DNA of 64,000 bases from the NCBI GenBank assembly GCA_003132205.1, contig PKWY01000027.1, forward strand, positions 28,505 to 92,504, read 5' to 3'. The notes under the pieces were generated by a model that saw only the letters and a program-made list of their open reading frames with translations, was not told where the DNA came from and searched no databases. Below are positions 1 through 7,513 of this stretch, piece after piece. The stretch is from Acidimicrobiaceae bacterium. Lineage in GTDB: Bacteria > Actinomycetota > Acidimicrobiia > Acidimicrobiales > RAAP-2. The translations under genes and the position numbers were made by a program. Each line of letters begins with the position of its first letter. Position 1 is the first letter of the stretch.

Positions 1-528
1 GAAAGACCCGAACCCGACACGATGGCGCGCCCGCCCCGGTCGCCGGACGAGCACCTGTTCTCCTGGGAGTTGATACGTCGTTTCGTCTTCCTCGGCACCA
101 TTGAGTCCGTCGGCGTCGTGTTCGCCTTCTTCTGGCGTATTCACACCGCCCACTTGCCCTTCTCGGCGTTCACGTCGTCGAACCACACTTACCGCGAGGC
201 GCTGACCATGACCCAGGCCGGCATCGTCGTGAGTCAGTTCTTCAACAGTTTCGCCGTGCGAACCGATCGCGCGAGTGTGCTCCGTATTGGCCTGTTCTCC
301 AATCCCCCCCTTATTGGAGCCGGGCTTTTTGGACTCGGATTCGTGTCGTGCGTGAGCTACGTCCCTCTCCTCCAGCGGGTTTTCAATACCGCCCCGTTGC
401 GACTGTCGGATTGGCTAATCCTCTTTGGCTTCGGGGTACTGTTGCTTGGAGCAGACGAAACTCGAAAGGCGTTAGGTCGCCGTGCGGACCGGCGGCGCCA
501 AGCGGTGATTTCGCCGGGACGCTCGTGA
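1..528 (+). CDS. P-type cation-transporting ATPase, C-terminal fragment (cut by window edge)
   Basis: This is the last 175 residues of a gene that begins left of the window; the frame is open from base 1. The visible part matches the C-terminal membrane domain of Ca2+/cation P-type ATPases. A PEPDTMARPPR-like segment, the linker that follows the hinge motif in this family, is followed by about four hydrophobic helices (near residues 25-45, 80-90, 100-125, 140-155). The catalytic Asp and the nucleotide-binding domain lie outside the window, so the transported ion cannot be read. It lies just upstream of two TrkA-type genes, which suggests an ion-homeostasis neighbourhood. Family assignment is firm; substrate is unknown. 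Confidence 0.8.
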   Translation, partial: ERPEPDTMARPPRSPDEHLFSWELIRRFVFLGTIESVGVVFAFFWRIHTAHLPFSAFTSSNHTYREALTMTQAGIVVSQFFNSFAVRTDRASVLRIGLFSNPPLIGAGLFGLGFVSCVSYVPLLQRVFNTAPLRLSDWLILFGFGVLLLGADETRKALGRRADRRRQAVISPGRS

Positions 529-539
529 GAGGAGCGGCT

Positions 540-1199
540 ATGCACGTCGTGATCGTTGGCTGTGGACGCTCGGGCGCGGCCCTTGCGGCCCGTCTCGATT
601 CCGAGGGTGAGGCGGTGGACGTCATAGACGTCGACGGCGCGGCGCGCGCTCGACTGCCGGCCTCGTTCAGGGGCGGGTTCGTCGCGGGCGACGCCATGCG
701 GCGAGCGGTTCTTGAAGAAGCGCACATCGGTCAGGCCGACGCGTTCGTCAGCCTGAGCTCGAGTGACAGCCTCAACATCGTCGCCGCCCGCGTGGCCCGC
801 GACACGTTCCGCGTGCCGCACGTCCTCGGTCGGCTGCACAACGTCGAGTGGCACCCGATCAGTGCGCACCTCGGGCTCCAGATGGTCACCACGGTCCAGA
901 TGACGGTCGACCGGATCCACCTACTGTTGCGGCACCGGCCACTCGAACCCGAGATGGTCTTCGGCAACGGGGAGTCGCTGCTCGTTCGATCGTCGGTGCC
1001 TGACTACCTGGCGGGACGACGCGTGAGCGAATTCAATGTCGAGGGCGAAATCCAGGTTGTGGAAATCGGTCGAGGAGGACACTCCACGATCCCGGGAACC
1101 GAAGCAACGTTGCGCGAAGGAGACCTGGTGAGCTTCGTTGTCTCGTCGGGCTCGCTTGAACGACTACGGAACTTCCTCGGCGGGAGCTGGAAGCAATGA
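540..1199 (+). CDS. TrkA-family K+ transport regulatory protein (NAD-binding RCK_N plus RCK_C)
   Basis: A 219-residue cytoplasmic regulatory subunit of a potassium transporter or channel. The N-terminus is a Rossmann fold with the glycine pattern VIVGCGRSGAALA and an acidic residue ending the second strand (VIDVD). This is the RCK_N domain that binds NAD(H)/ATP. The last roughly 80 residues (from about LLVRSSVPDYLAGRRVSEF) look like an RCK_C/TrkA_C domain. The ATG at 540 is preceded by a good ribosome site (gagagg). The next TrkA gene starts inside this stop codon (ATGA), so the two are co-translated, as with CeoB/CeoC of mycobacteria. No Trk/Ktr membrane subunit is in view. Confidence 0.85.
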   Translation: MHVVIVGCGRSGAALAARLDSEGEAVDVIDVDGAARARLPASFRGGFVAGDAMRRAVLEEAHIGQADAFVSLSSSDSLNIVAARVARDTFRVPHVLGRLHNVEWHPISAHLGLQMVTTVQMTVDRIHLLLRHRPLEPEMVFGNGESLLVRSSVPDYLAGRRVSEFNVEGEIQVVEIGRGGHSTIPGTEATLREGDLVSFVVSSGSLERLRNFLGGSWKQ

Positions 1200-1594
1200 G
1201 GATCATCGTTGCCGGGGGAGGTACGATCGGCGCCCAGATCGCCCGGGCGTTGGTGGCCTCGAATCACCAGGTCATCGTGATCGAGAGCGAGAGTGCGCGC
1301 GCCGCGAGCCTCAAGGCCGAGGGGCTCGAGATCGTGACGGGGAATGCGAGTGTCGCCACTTCGCTCGAGGCGGCGGGTGCCCTGCGCGCCGACGTACTCG
1401 TCGCCTGCACGGAGCGTGACTCGGAGAACCTCGTCATCTCTGTCATGGCCAAGCGCCACCTCGAAATCCCGCGGGTCGTGGCGCGGATCAATGATGATGC
1501 CAACCGCTGGCTCTTCGACGGGTCCTGGGGCGTCGATGCCGCAATCTCGTCGGCCGGAGCGCTCGTCGCCTTGGTCGAGCAGACGGGGAACTGA
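1196..1594 (+). CDS. TrkA-family protein with only the NAD-binding domain
   Basis: A 132-residue protein consisting almost only of an RCK_N Rossmann domain (RIIVAGGGTIGAQIA near the start, VIVIESE closing strand 2). Family members usually run to about 215-225 residues with a C-terminal RCK_C domain; here the stop comes right after the Rossmann fold, and the following bases do not continue the domain in another frame. It overlaps the preceding TrkA gene by four bases. It may act as a heteromeric partner of the longer protein or be a truncated remnant. The role in K+ uptake regulation is inferred from family and pairing. Confidence 0.8.
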   Translation: MRIIVAGGGTIGAQIARALVASNHQVIVIESESARAASLKAEGLEIVTGNASVATSLEAAGALRADVLVACTERDSENLVISVMAKRHLEIPRVVARINDDANRWLFDGSWGVDAAISSAGALVALVEQTGN

Positions 1595-1809
1595 GGACGG
1601 GCCGTTCGTATGCGATGTGTCGCGCGCGACTCCCTTCGATGAGCGTGACGGCAAGCATCGATTCCGGATGATGCTGGCGGCACGAGGTTGTGACAATGTG
1701 CTCTACGTTCTAGGTCACCAAAGCGTGCTAGAGGGCGTACCGTGGGGATTGGAAGTAGCGTCGCCGTCTCATGGCGGGGCGGTGGCCTTTCCGCAATGCG
1801 GAGGTTGAC

Positions 1810-2262
1810 ATGACAAACACTGAAGTTTCAAGCAAGCAACACAATCTGCCCGCTAGTTGGGCTGGCACTTCGTGGCCATCCTGGAGGTGGCTGGACGAGT
1901 TTTTCCACGACGGCGAAATGCACCAGATGATCAAGATCGAGGAGTGCCGAGAAGGCGACGCCATGGTGGTTCGAGCAGAGTTGCCCGGAGTGGACCCTGA
2001 CAAGGACATCGAGATCGAGGTAATCGACGGTGCGCTGGTGATATCAGTGGAGAAGACTGAGAGCCACGAGAAGGGTGATCATCACTTTCATCGCAGTGAG
2101 TTCCGGTACGGATCGCTGACGAGGAGCGTTCCGATCCCGACTGGGGTGGACCCGTCGATGATCGAAGCGACGTACAAGGATGGCGTCTTGGAGGTTCGAA
2201 TGGCGCTGCCGAAGAGTTCCTCGCCTGACACGACGCGTCGGATCACGGTGAAGCGTGCTTAA
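1810..2262 (+). CDS. Hsp20-family small heat-shock protein
   Basis: A 150-residue ATP-independent holdase chaperone. The central alpha-crystallin domain is clear: VVRAELPGVDPDKDIEIEV, then LVISVEK, the SEFRYGSLTRSVPIPTGVD segment, and ATYKDGVLEVRMALPK near the end. The ATG at 1810 is chosen because GGAGG lies six bases upstream (1799-1803); an earlier in-frame ATG at 1771 would add 13 residues lacking family similarity. The C-terminus (TTRRITVKRA) lacks a perfect I-x-I motif but ends with an ITV stretch in the right place. It stands alone; no HspR-type HAIR or CIRCE element was recognised upstream. Confidence 0.9.
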   Translation: MTNTEVSSKQHNLPASWAGTSWPSWRWLDEFFHDGEMHQMIKIEECREGDAMVVRAELPGVDPDKDIEIEVIDGALVISVEKTESHEKGDHHFHRSEFRYGSLTRSVPIPTGVDPSMIEATYKDGVLEVRMALPKSSSPDTTRRITVKRA

Positions 2263-2822
2263 TCCTTGAATCGCCGGTACGTGCCGTCGTTGCTGTTGCG
2301 CCGAGGTTGGGCGTCGATCGCGTTGGAGGCGGGCCTGCCGGTTGTGCGGTGGTTGTGAGAACCCCCGCACAACCGGCAGGCCCGTCGGCGTTGGTGGTTA
2401 TCGTTCGCTCGATGGAGAGGTCGCCGTCGGCTGCGGTCCGCGGTTTCCGCAGTCGCGCCACAAGTGGAGGTGCTTGCGGCTCGAACGCCTCAAGAAGAGT
2501 CCATCGTCTCCAAGCGCGCCAGTAGCGAGCCGGACTCGGGGTTTCGAGATCTGGACTTCCAGCATCGTTCGAAGGTCCATGGTTCCTAATCGAAACACAC
2601 GAAGAAGCCGATGCGAAGGCTTGTGAAATCGTCCACGAGGTGGTGTCGCGGGGTTTCGTTGCGACCCTTACGGCTCTGACGGCGGCCGTGACGCTTGGTG
2701 TCACCAAATCCCCTGAGGGTCCGAGCGACCTGGCATCTAGACTTGAATCGGAATGGTTGTACCTGGCGAGGCTTTACGCGGGTTTTGACGTATGTTGAAA
2801 CAAGAAGGCGCAGAGGAGTCAC
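2263..2822. other. Gene-poor stretch with one strong palindrome
   Basis: This stretch of 560 bases holds a perfect 19-bp inverted repeat (listed separately). Downstream, a frame open from about 2527 to 2798 has protein-like composition but no ATG, GTG or TTG in a sensible place, so it may be a gene relic. A ribosome site (gaggag) near 2812 serves the desaturase. I see no RNA gene here. Confidence 0.5.
2331..2383. repeat. Perfect 19-bp inverted repeat downstream of hsp20
   Basis: Arms 2331-2349 and 2365-2383 are exact reverse complements (core GCCTGCCGGTTGTGCGG) around a 15-base loop. The stem can be extended by about three more pairs, one of them a wobble. There is no T-run after either arm, so it is not a textbook intrinsic terminator. 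It may still stop transcription of hsp20 or be a palindromic repeat element. Confidence 0.7.
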
Positions 2823-3908
2823 GTGTCCAATGATTCGCTAGAAGAACGTACCGAGGTGGTGCGAGAGGGTTCGCTGAAGCCCGTCATCGACGCAATCCCG
2901 TCCGAGATCTACGAGAACCCGACTTGGAAGGGTCTGATGTACTTCTTCCGTGATCTCGCAATCTACGTGGGGCTGTTGGTACTGCTCGTATTTGTGACAA
3001 ATCCTCTCCTCGTCCTGCCGGTCGAAATCGTCCTGATTCTCTCGGTCACCGCCCTCTTCGTGGTGGCGCACGACTCGGCACACGGCGCATTGTTCAATAC
3101 GAAGCGAAAGAACATCGTCATCGGGAAGTTGGCGATGCTTCCCTCGTGGCACGTCTTCGAGGCGTGGGTCCTCGGCCATAACCGGATCCATCACGCCTTC
3201 ACGGTCCGCCAGGGGTACGACTTTGTGTGGCATCCAGTGACCGCCCAAGAGTACGAAGACAAGAGCCGGATGTCGAAGTTGCTGCACCGGATTGAGTGGT
3301 CGTGGATGGGAACCGGCCTCTACTACCTGAAGGAAGTCTGGTGGCACAAGATGATCGCCTTCAAGCCGCCGGCGCGCTGGGTGAAGGCGATTCGCCGGGA
3401 CCGCTTTCTGGTCGGCGCGTTCATCCTCGCGATGGCGGTGGGCTTTGGAACCCTCGCCTACGTCCGCACGCATTCGGTGTGGGGCGTCGTGTGGATGATT
3501 CTCCGCGTCGAGATCATCCCGTTCCTCGGCTTCTCGGTCATGATCGGCTCGGTCGTTCATGTCCACCACGTCCAGACCGACATCCGCTGGTGGAAGCGTG
3601 GCGAGTGGACGAAGTTCCGTGGTCAGATGGAAGGCACGACAGTGTTGCGGGTGCCCAAGGGCCTCAACTTTTTCTTCCACTGGATCATGATCCACACCCC
3701 GCATCACGTGGACATGCGCATCCCGATGTACAACCTCGAAAAGGCCGCAAAGGCCATCGAAAAGGCCTTCCCTGGCGTCGTGCATGATGAGCCCTGGCGA
3801 TTCGGGGACTTTCGCAGGGTGACCAAGGCGTGCAAGCTCTATGACTTCGAAGAGGGCCGGTGGATGACCTACGAGGCCGCCCGCGAGTCGTTGGCCTCCG
3901 CCGCTTGA
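2823..3908 (+). CDS. Membrane fatty acid desaturase
   Basis: A 361-residue integral-membrane di-iron desaturase/hydroxylase. The three histidine boxes are visible: HDSAHG at residue 83, HNRIHH at 119 and HTPHH at 291. Hydrophobic helices lie between them (about 40-80 and 200-245). The start is GTG at 2823 with gaggag upstream. The family inserts double bonds into, or hydroxylates, acyl chains or carotenoid-like lipids using O2 and an external electron donor. The exact substrate and position cannot be read from sequence. No ferredoxin or reductase is adjacent, although a ferredoxin-reductase-like protein is encoded at 31.7 kb. Confidence 0.88.
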   Translation: MSNDSLEERTEVVREGSLKPVIDAIPSEIYENPTWKGLMYFFRDLAIYVGLLVLLVFVTNPLLVLPVEIVLILSVTALFVVAHDSAHGALFNTKRKNIVIGKLAMLPSWHVFEAWVLGHNRIHHAFTVRQGYDFVWHPVTAQEYEDKSRMSKLLHRIEWSWMGTGLYYLKEVWWHKMIAFKPPARWVKAIRRDRFLVGAFILAMAVGFGTLAYVRTHSVWGVVWMILRVEIIPFLGFSVMIGSVVHVHHVQTDIRWWKRGEWTKFRGQMEGTTVLRVPKGLNFFFHWIMIHTPHHVDMRIPMYNLEKAAKAIEKAFPGVVHDEPWRFGDFRRVTKACKLYDFEEGRWMTYEAARESLASAA

Positions 3909-3976
3909 TCGTCACGCGCTCTTGACTGTGGCCTAGGGGCGAACGGCGCCGCGTCGACGACATGCCTCGGTGGAGG

Positions 3977-4543
3977 TTACTGACGTCGTCCGGTCAGATC
4001 GAGCAACTTGGCTTGGGTGGTGGAGTCGGGCTTGATGGCTCCCGACGGGCCCGTGCCAAAGACACCAATATCCCCGATGAACGCCTCCATCGGCAGAAGG
4101 ACGTCGTAGACGTGCTCGACGAGCTCGTCGGGGAGCTCGTCGGAGATGGAAAGCGCTCGCGCGAGGTCCCACGCGTGAAGGGTGAGGTCGCCAATTCGAA
4201 AGTCGAACAGTTGGCGTACGGAAATGTCGCCCACGGTGTGGTGAACCATCTGTTCGAGGTCGACGGCGCTCGTCATCGCCGCGAACTGGGCGGCGAGGGC
4301 GCGACGGCATTCGCCCAGCACGTCGTCGGGCGCCTCGGCGTGGAACAGTTCCGATGCCTCGGATTGGGACGCGCCGTTGAGCAGGGACACCGACATGTCA
4401 GAGCCGCGCGTCACGTGGGCCACCAGGTCACGCACCGCCCACCCTTCGCACGGGGTTGCGAACGCCAAGTCGTTAGGCCCGACGTGTTCGAGCAGGGAAA
4501 GGAAATTCGTTGTGCTGAGCCTGAGGGCTTCGCTGAGATCCAT
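3977..4543 (-). CDS. TIGR03086/DinB-like protein, mycothiol-dependent maleylpyruvate isomerase-type fold
   Basis: About 188 residues. The pattern LSLLEHVGPNDLAFATPCEGWAVRDLVAHV is the conserved N-terminal signature of actinobacterial TIGR03086 and MDMPI_N (DinB-superfamily) proteins, in which His residues bind a metal. A second conserved segment, FDFRIGDLTLHAWDLARAL, follows in the C-terminal half. The start MDLSEAL at 4543 fits the family; an alternative ATG at 4597 would add 18 residues. Many relatives use mycothiol, which fits an actinobacterium, but the substrate is unknown. It diverges from the truncated gene at 4638. Confidence 0.72.
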   Translation of the reverse strand: MDLSEALRLSTTNFLSLLEHVGPNDLAFATPCEGWAVRDLVAHVTRGSDMSVSLLNGASQSEASELFHAEAPDDVLGECRRALAAQFAAMTSAVDLEQMVHHTVGDISVRQLFDFRIGDLTLHAWDLARALSISDELPDELVEHVYDVLLPMEAFIGDIGVFGTGPSGAIKPDSTTQAKLLDLTGRRQ

Positions 4544-4637
4544 CCGGCCAACGTACTCGGCCAACGGAGGAAAAGGAAACTTCTCGTGAGCGGTCATCAA
4601 GAAATACTTTTGAAACGTTGCGGCGATAAGTTTGGGT

Positions 4638-4952
4638 ATGGGACAGTCATACGTCGAGATTGATCCCAAGCAGGCGTGGGACGAAGTATTCAGCGAGCCC
4701 GGAAAGCCGCGGCCGGTCTACCGAGATGTGGTCGCCGAGATCGAACACTACGGCGAGGGTGAACTGCAGACCCGATTCGATCAGCTCGGCCGCACCTTTC
4801 GCGAAAGGGGAGTGACCTTCGCCCACGACGGCGAAGAGCGCCCGTTCCCCCTCGACCTGATTCCCCGGATCATCAGCGCCATTGAGTGGGACACCCTTTC
4901 CAGCGGCATCCAGCAGCGCGTCGTGGCCGTCGAAATCACGAAGTTGTCGTAA
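4638..4952 (+). pseudogene. Truncated circularly permuted ATP-grasp (type 2) protein, N-terminal remnant
   Basis: 104 codons that resemble only the first fifth of the roughly 480-residue CP_ATPgrasp_2 family (DUF404/DUF407). The recognisable segments are DEVFSEPGKPRPVYRDVV, a middle helix ending FRERGVTFAHDGEERPFPLDLIPRII and EWDTLSSGIQQRVVA. Then the frame ends with unrelated residues. The ATP-binding body is missing and does not resume in another frame before kdpE, which ends head-on at 5052. The usual partner genes (alpha-E domain, transglutaminase-like) are also absent. A short independent protein cannot be excluded, but deletion remnant is the simplest reading. Confidence 0.6.
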
Positions 4953-5051
4953 TCACTCCTGGAGAGGTCCGACGCCCGGTCGCGTGGATTTGACACGTGG
5001 TTCTAGAAGTCGGCTGCTGGAGATATTCCATGGGGCGAACGCTGAAGAGGG

Positions 5052-5750
5052 TCACGAACCTTCGACGTCCTCATCAGAGAGCACGTAGTAGCCCACACCG
5101 GGCACCGTTCGGATGATCTCTCCCGTCTCGTCGTTCAGTTTCTGGCGCAGGCGGTGGACGTAGGCGTGGACGTACTGGGCCTCCTTGCCGTAACCAACGC
5201 CCCAAACGGCACTCAGGATCATCTGGTGGGTGCACGTTCGCCCGGCGTGCCGGGCTAGGAATGACAAGACTTCGAACTCTTTCGTGGTCAATTGAATATT
5301 CTCGCCCCTGAGATTCACTTCGTGATGAACCAGGTCGAGTTCTAGTGGCCCGCATCGCACGAGCGCAGGACCAGCGTTGTCCGAGTTCGAAATCCGGTTT
5401 CGCACGACGACTCGTATTCGAGCCTCGAGTTCAGCCATGCTGAACGGCTTGGTCACGTAGTCGTTGGCGCCGCCGTCGAGAGCGGCAACCTTCCGATTCT
5501 CCGCCCCAGTGGCGGAAAGAATGATGATGGGGACGTCGCTCCACTGGCGAATCCTCTTACACACGGTCAGGCCATCGATATCTGGAAGGCCAATGTCCAA
5601 GATCACCACGTCAGGCGAAATCAAGGCAGTTTGAGATATCCCGTGTTCGCCCGTTTCGGCAGTTGCGACCTCGTGCCCGCCCGCCTTGAGTCCGAGGCGC
5701 AACGCCCGCAGTAGCGACTTGTCGTCGTCAATAACCAATACCTTCGCCAT
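5052..5750 (-). CDS. kdpE: KdpE, OmpR-type response regulator of the kdp operon
   Basis: A 232-residue two-domain response regulator. The receiver domain has acidic residues D8/D9/D10, phospho-acceptor D52 (VVILDIGLPD), T/S at about 79 (ILSA) and K101 (VTKPF). The C-terminal half is a winged-helix DNA-binding domain (LTTKEFEVLSFLARHAGR, VHRLRQKLN, IRTVPGVGYYVL), with wording close to KdpE rather than PhoB/OmpR. It lies two bases downstream of a DUF4118 histidine kinase, which probably phosphorylates it. The pair is divergent from kdpFABC, so KdpE likely acts on the 7.23-7.34 kb intergenic region. Confidence 0.92.
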   Translation of the reverse strand: MAKVLVIDDDKSLLRALRLGLKAGGHEVATAETGEHGISQTALISPDVVILDIGLPDIDGLTVCKRIRQWSDVPIIILSATGAENRKVAALDGGANDYVTKPFSMAELEARIRVVVRNRISNSDNAGPALVRCGPLELDLVHHEVNLRGENIQLTTKEFEVLSFLARHAGRTCTHQMILSAVWGVGYGKEAQYVHAYVHRLRQKLNDETGEIIRTVPGVGYYVLSDEDVEGS

Positions 5751-5752
5751 AA

Positions 5753-7225
5753 TCAGAAGTGCTTCGAATCAGTACTGCCATCTGGGAGCATGGAGAACAT
5801 GAACTTGGCGCCTCCACCGGGGGCGTCGTCGCACCAAATCCTCTCCCCATGGGCCTCGACGAAGGTCTTGGCGATGGTGAGTCCCAGACCGGCCCTGCCA
5901 CCCGTGTCGAACTTCACAAATCGGTTGAAGATCGATTCACGATCCTCGAGTGGAACGCCCGTGCCTTTGTCCGACACCGAAATGATGACCCGCCCACCTC
6001 GAAGTTCACTCTCAATCGTGATGACGTCGTCCTGGGGAGAATGACGAAGCGCGTTGTCGAGAAGGTTGACGAGCACCTGGACCATGAGCACGCGGTCGAC
6101 GCTCACATCCGGCAGCGAACCTTCAGCGCACGCGCGAATCCGGTCGCGCTTAAGGCTCGATCCCATCACGGACACCGCCTCATCAATCAAGTCCTTCACC
6201 GGCGTCGAGGTGCGGTTGATCTTCAGGACGCCAGCCTCAATTCGGGTCATGTCGAGCAGGTTAGTGACCAGTCGCGTGAGACGATCCGATTCGATCTCGA
6301 TCAATTCGTGCAGTTCTTGAGTGTCCTCCGTTGAAAGTATATTTGCTCGGTTGACCAATGTCGATGAGGCGACCTTGATGGTGGCGAGAGGTGTGCGAAG
6401 GTCGTGTGAGACAGCACCCATGAGCGCATGGCGCAGTCGATCAACCTCCTCAAGAAACTGGGTTCTCAAGGCTTGCTCGCGAAGATGAGCCCTCTCCATG
6501 GCGAGGGCCGCGTCGTTGGCAAAGGTGATAAGTACAGTCCGATCGGCGTCAGATATCGGTCGACCCTTGAGCACGAGGAGACCCGTTGGCCGACCCGACG
6601 ATGAGAGCGCCACTGTTCGTAGGGCTCCGGTCGTACCGAGGGCGGTTGAGATGCTCACCGACAGTCCGGAGTGGGGGTCGAGCTGATTCAGCTCTTCAGG
6701 CGTCAGGGCGTTGCCGACTGACGCGGCGATCTTCAGTTTTTCGTCTTCGAGAACGAATAGGGACACTCCATCGAATTCAAAGATGTTCTGAACCGCGCGA
6801 ACGACCGTGTTCAACAAGTCATCGACCGACCTCTCCTCTACGAGCAGTTCTGACAGCTCGTAGACACGTCGCATGTTCTCTGCACTGCGGTGGGCTTGGA
6901 CTCGCGCCACCTTGAGGTCTGAGACCACGTGAGCGACGAGCGCTACGACGATCAGGTAGACGCCGAGTCCTACCCAGTTCTGGGTCGATCCAATCGATAG
7001 CGTGCCGTAGGGACGGATGAAGTAGAAGTCCAGAAGAAGCGCGCTGAAGACGACGGTTGCCAGACCGGCTGCGAGACCACCCGTGACGACTCCGAGGATC
7101 ACGGGGATGACGAATATCAGGGTCACCGTGGCGACGCCGACGTGATCGCGCAGGGAGACAAGGATGAGCGCTAGCACCAAGGCGCTGGACATCCCCAGAG
7201 TCAGACCAACTAGGCGTCCACGCAC
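5753..7225 (-). CDS. DUF4118 sensor histidine kinase, KdpD-like but without the KdpD N-terminal domain
   Basis: 490 residues at the membrane. Residues of about 1-105 form the four-helix DUF4118 sensor (LLDFYFIRPYGTLSIGS is the family hallmark), followed by a GAF-type domain (about 125-255). HisKA comes next with the phospho-acceptor His near 274 (AVSHDLRTPLATIK), then a complete HATPase (VNLLDNALRHSP N-box, DKGTGVP G1, GLGLTIAKTFVEAHG G2). It lacks the roughly 370-residue KdpD/USP cytoplasmic module that the second kinase at 12.9 kb carries. It is transcribed with kdpE two bases downstream, so it is the better candidate for KdpE's cognate kinase. Confidence 0.88.
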   Translation of the reverse strand: MRGRLVGLTLGMSSALVLALILVSLRDHVGVATVTLIFVIPVILGVVTGGLAAGLATVVFSALLLDFYFIRPYGTLSIGSTQNWVGLGVYLIVVALVAHVVSDLKVARVQAHRSAENMRRVYELSELLVEERSVDDLLNTVVRAVQNIFEFDGVSLFVLEDEKLKIAASVGNALTPEELNQLDPHSGLSVSISTALGTTGALRTVALSSSGRPTGLLVLKGRPISDADRTVLITFANDAALAMERAHLREQALRTQFLEEVDRLRHALMGAVSHDLRTPLATIKVASSTLVNRANILSTEDTQELHELIEIESDRLTRLVTNLLDMTRIEAGVLKINRTSTPVKDLIDEAVSVMGSSLKRDRIRACAEGSLPDVSVDRVLMVQVLVNLLDNALRHSPQDDVITIESELRGGRVIISVSDKGTGVPLEDRESIFNRFVKFDTGGRAGLGLTIAKTFVEAHGERIWCDDAPGGGAKFMFSMLPDGSTDSKHF

Positions 7226-7343
7226 TCTCTCATTGTGGCACTACTGGACGCGTGACGACGACTGGTATCGAAATGAAGGAATTATTAAGACCACGCTTCG
7301 ACTTTTAAGGATTTGTTGAGAATCTTCCAAGAATAATTGCTCC
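7226..7343. promoter_or_regulatory. Divergent kdp promoter region
   Basis: 118 bases separate the leftward kinase-kdpE pair from the rightward kdp structural genes. The right half is markedly AT-rich (ggaattattaag, gacttttaagg, ccaagaataattgctcc), unlike the flanking coding DNA. KdpE-type operators are AT-rich, so the binding site is probably here; I cannot name the exact box. No clear ribosome site precedes the ATG at 7344. Confidence 0.45.
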
Positions 7344-7427
7344 ATGGCAGATATCTATTCACTACTGGGCATCGTTGGGTTCACTCTCACGATGCTCGGA
7401 CTTGTTTGGGCCTTGGACCGCGTATGA
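7344..7427 (+). CDS. 27-residue predicted membrane peptide leading the kdp operon
   Basis: Reads M-ADIYSLLGIVGFTLTMLGLVW-ALDRV: one hydrophobic helix flanked by an acidic N-terminus and a charged ALDRV tail. Its stop overlaps the kdpF start (ATGA at 7424-7427), so it looks translationally coupled to the K+-ATPase genes. It is not KdpF, which is the next ORF. From memory, short ORFs with a similar helix-then-charged-tail layout occur before kdpF in other actinobacteria, but I cannot verify this here. A role as a small accessory or assembly subunit of the Kdp complex is inference. Confidence 0.55.
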   Translation: MADIYSLLGIVGFTLTMLGLVWALDRV

Positions 7428-7513
7428 CGCTCACCCAAGACATCCTTTTAGCAGTGGCGGTAGTCATGTTCTTGTACCTTGGCTACGCCATGTTCAAGCC
7501 GGAGAAGTTCTAA
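7424..7513 (+). CDS. kdpF: KdpF, small subunit of the K+-transporting ATPase
   Basis: 29 residues, one membrane helix followed by the KdpF ending YLGYAMFKPEKF (family pattern L-G-Y-x2-x-A-L-x-x-P-E-x-F). KdpF sits against KdpA and stabilises the KdpFABC complex. It overlaps the preceding 27-codon ORF by four bases, and its stop is directly followed by the kdpA ATG at 7514. Length is typical for the family. Confidence 0.88.
   Translation: MTLTQDILLAVAVVMFLYLGYAMFKPEKF

Noticed and set aside
2527..2798. Open frame with protein-like composition downstream of hsp20
   Set aside because: No ATG, GTG or TTG gives a sensible start and no family similarity; noted only as a possible relic.
2838..3785. 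Long minus-strand frame opposite the desaturase gene
   Set aside because: It is the antisense of a clear desaturase with three His boxes; composition is His/Asp/Glu-rich, typical of a high-GC shadow frame.
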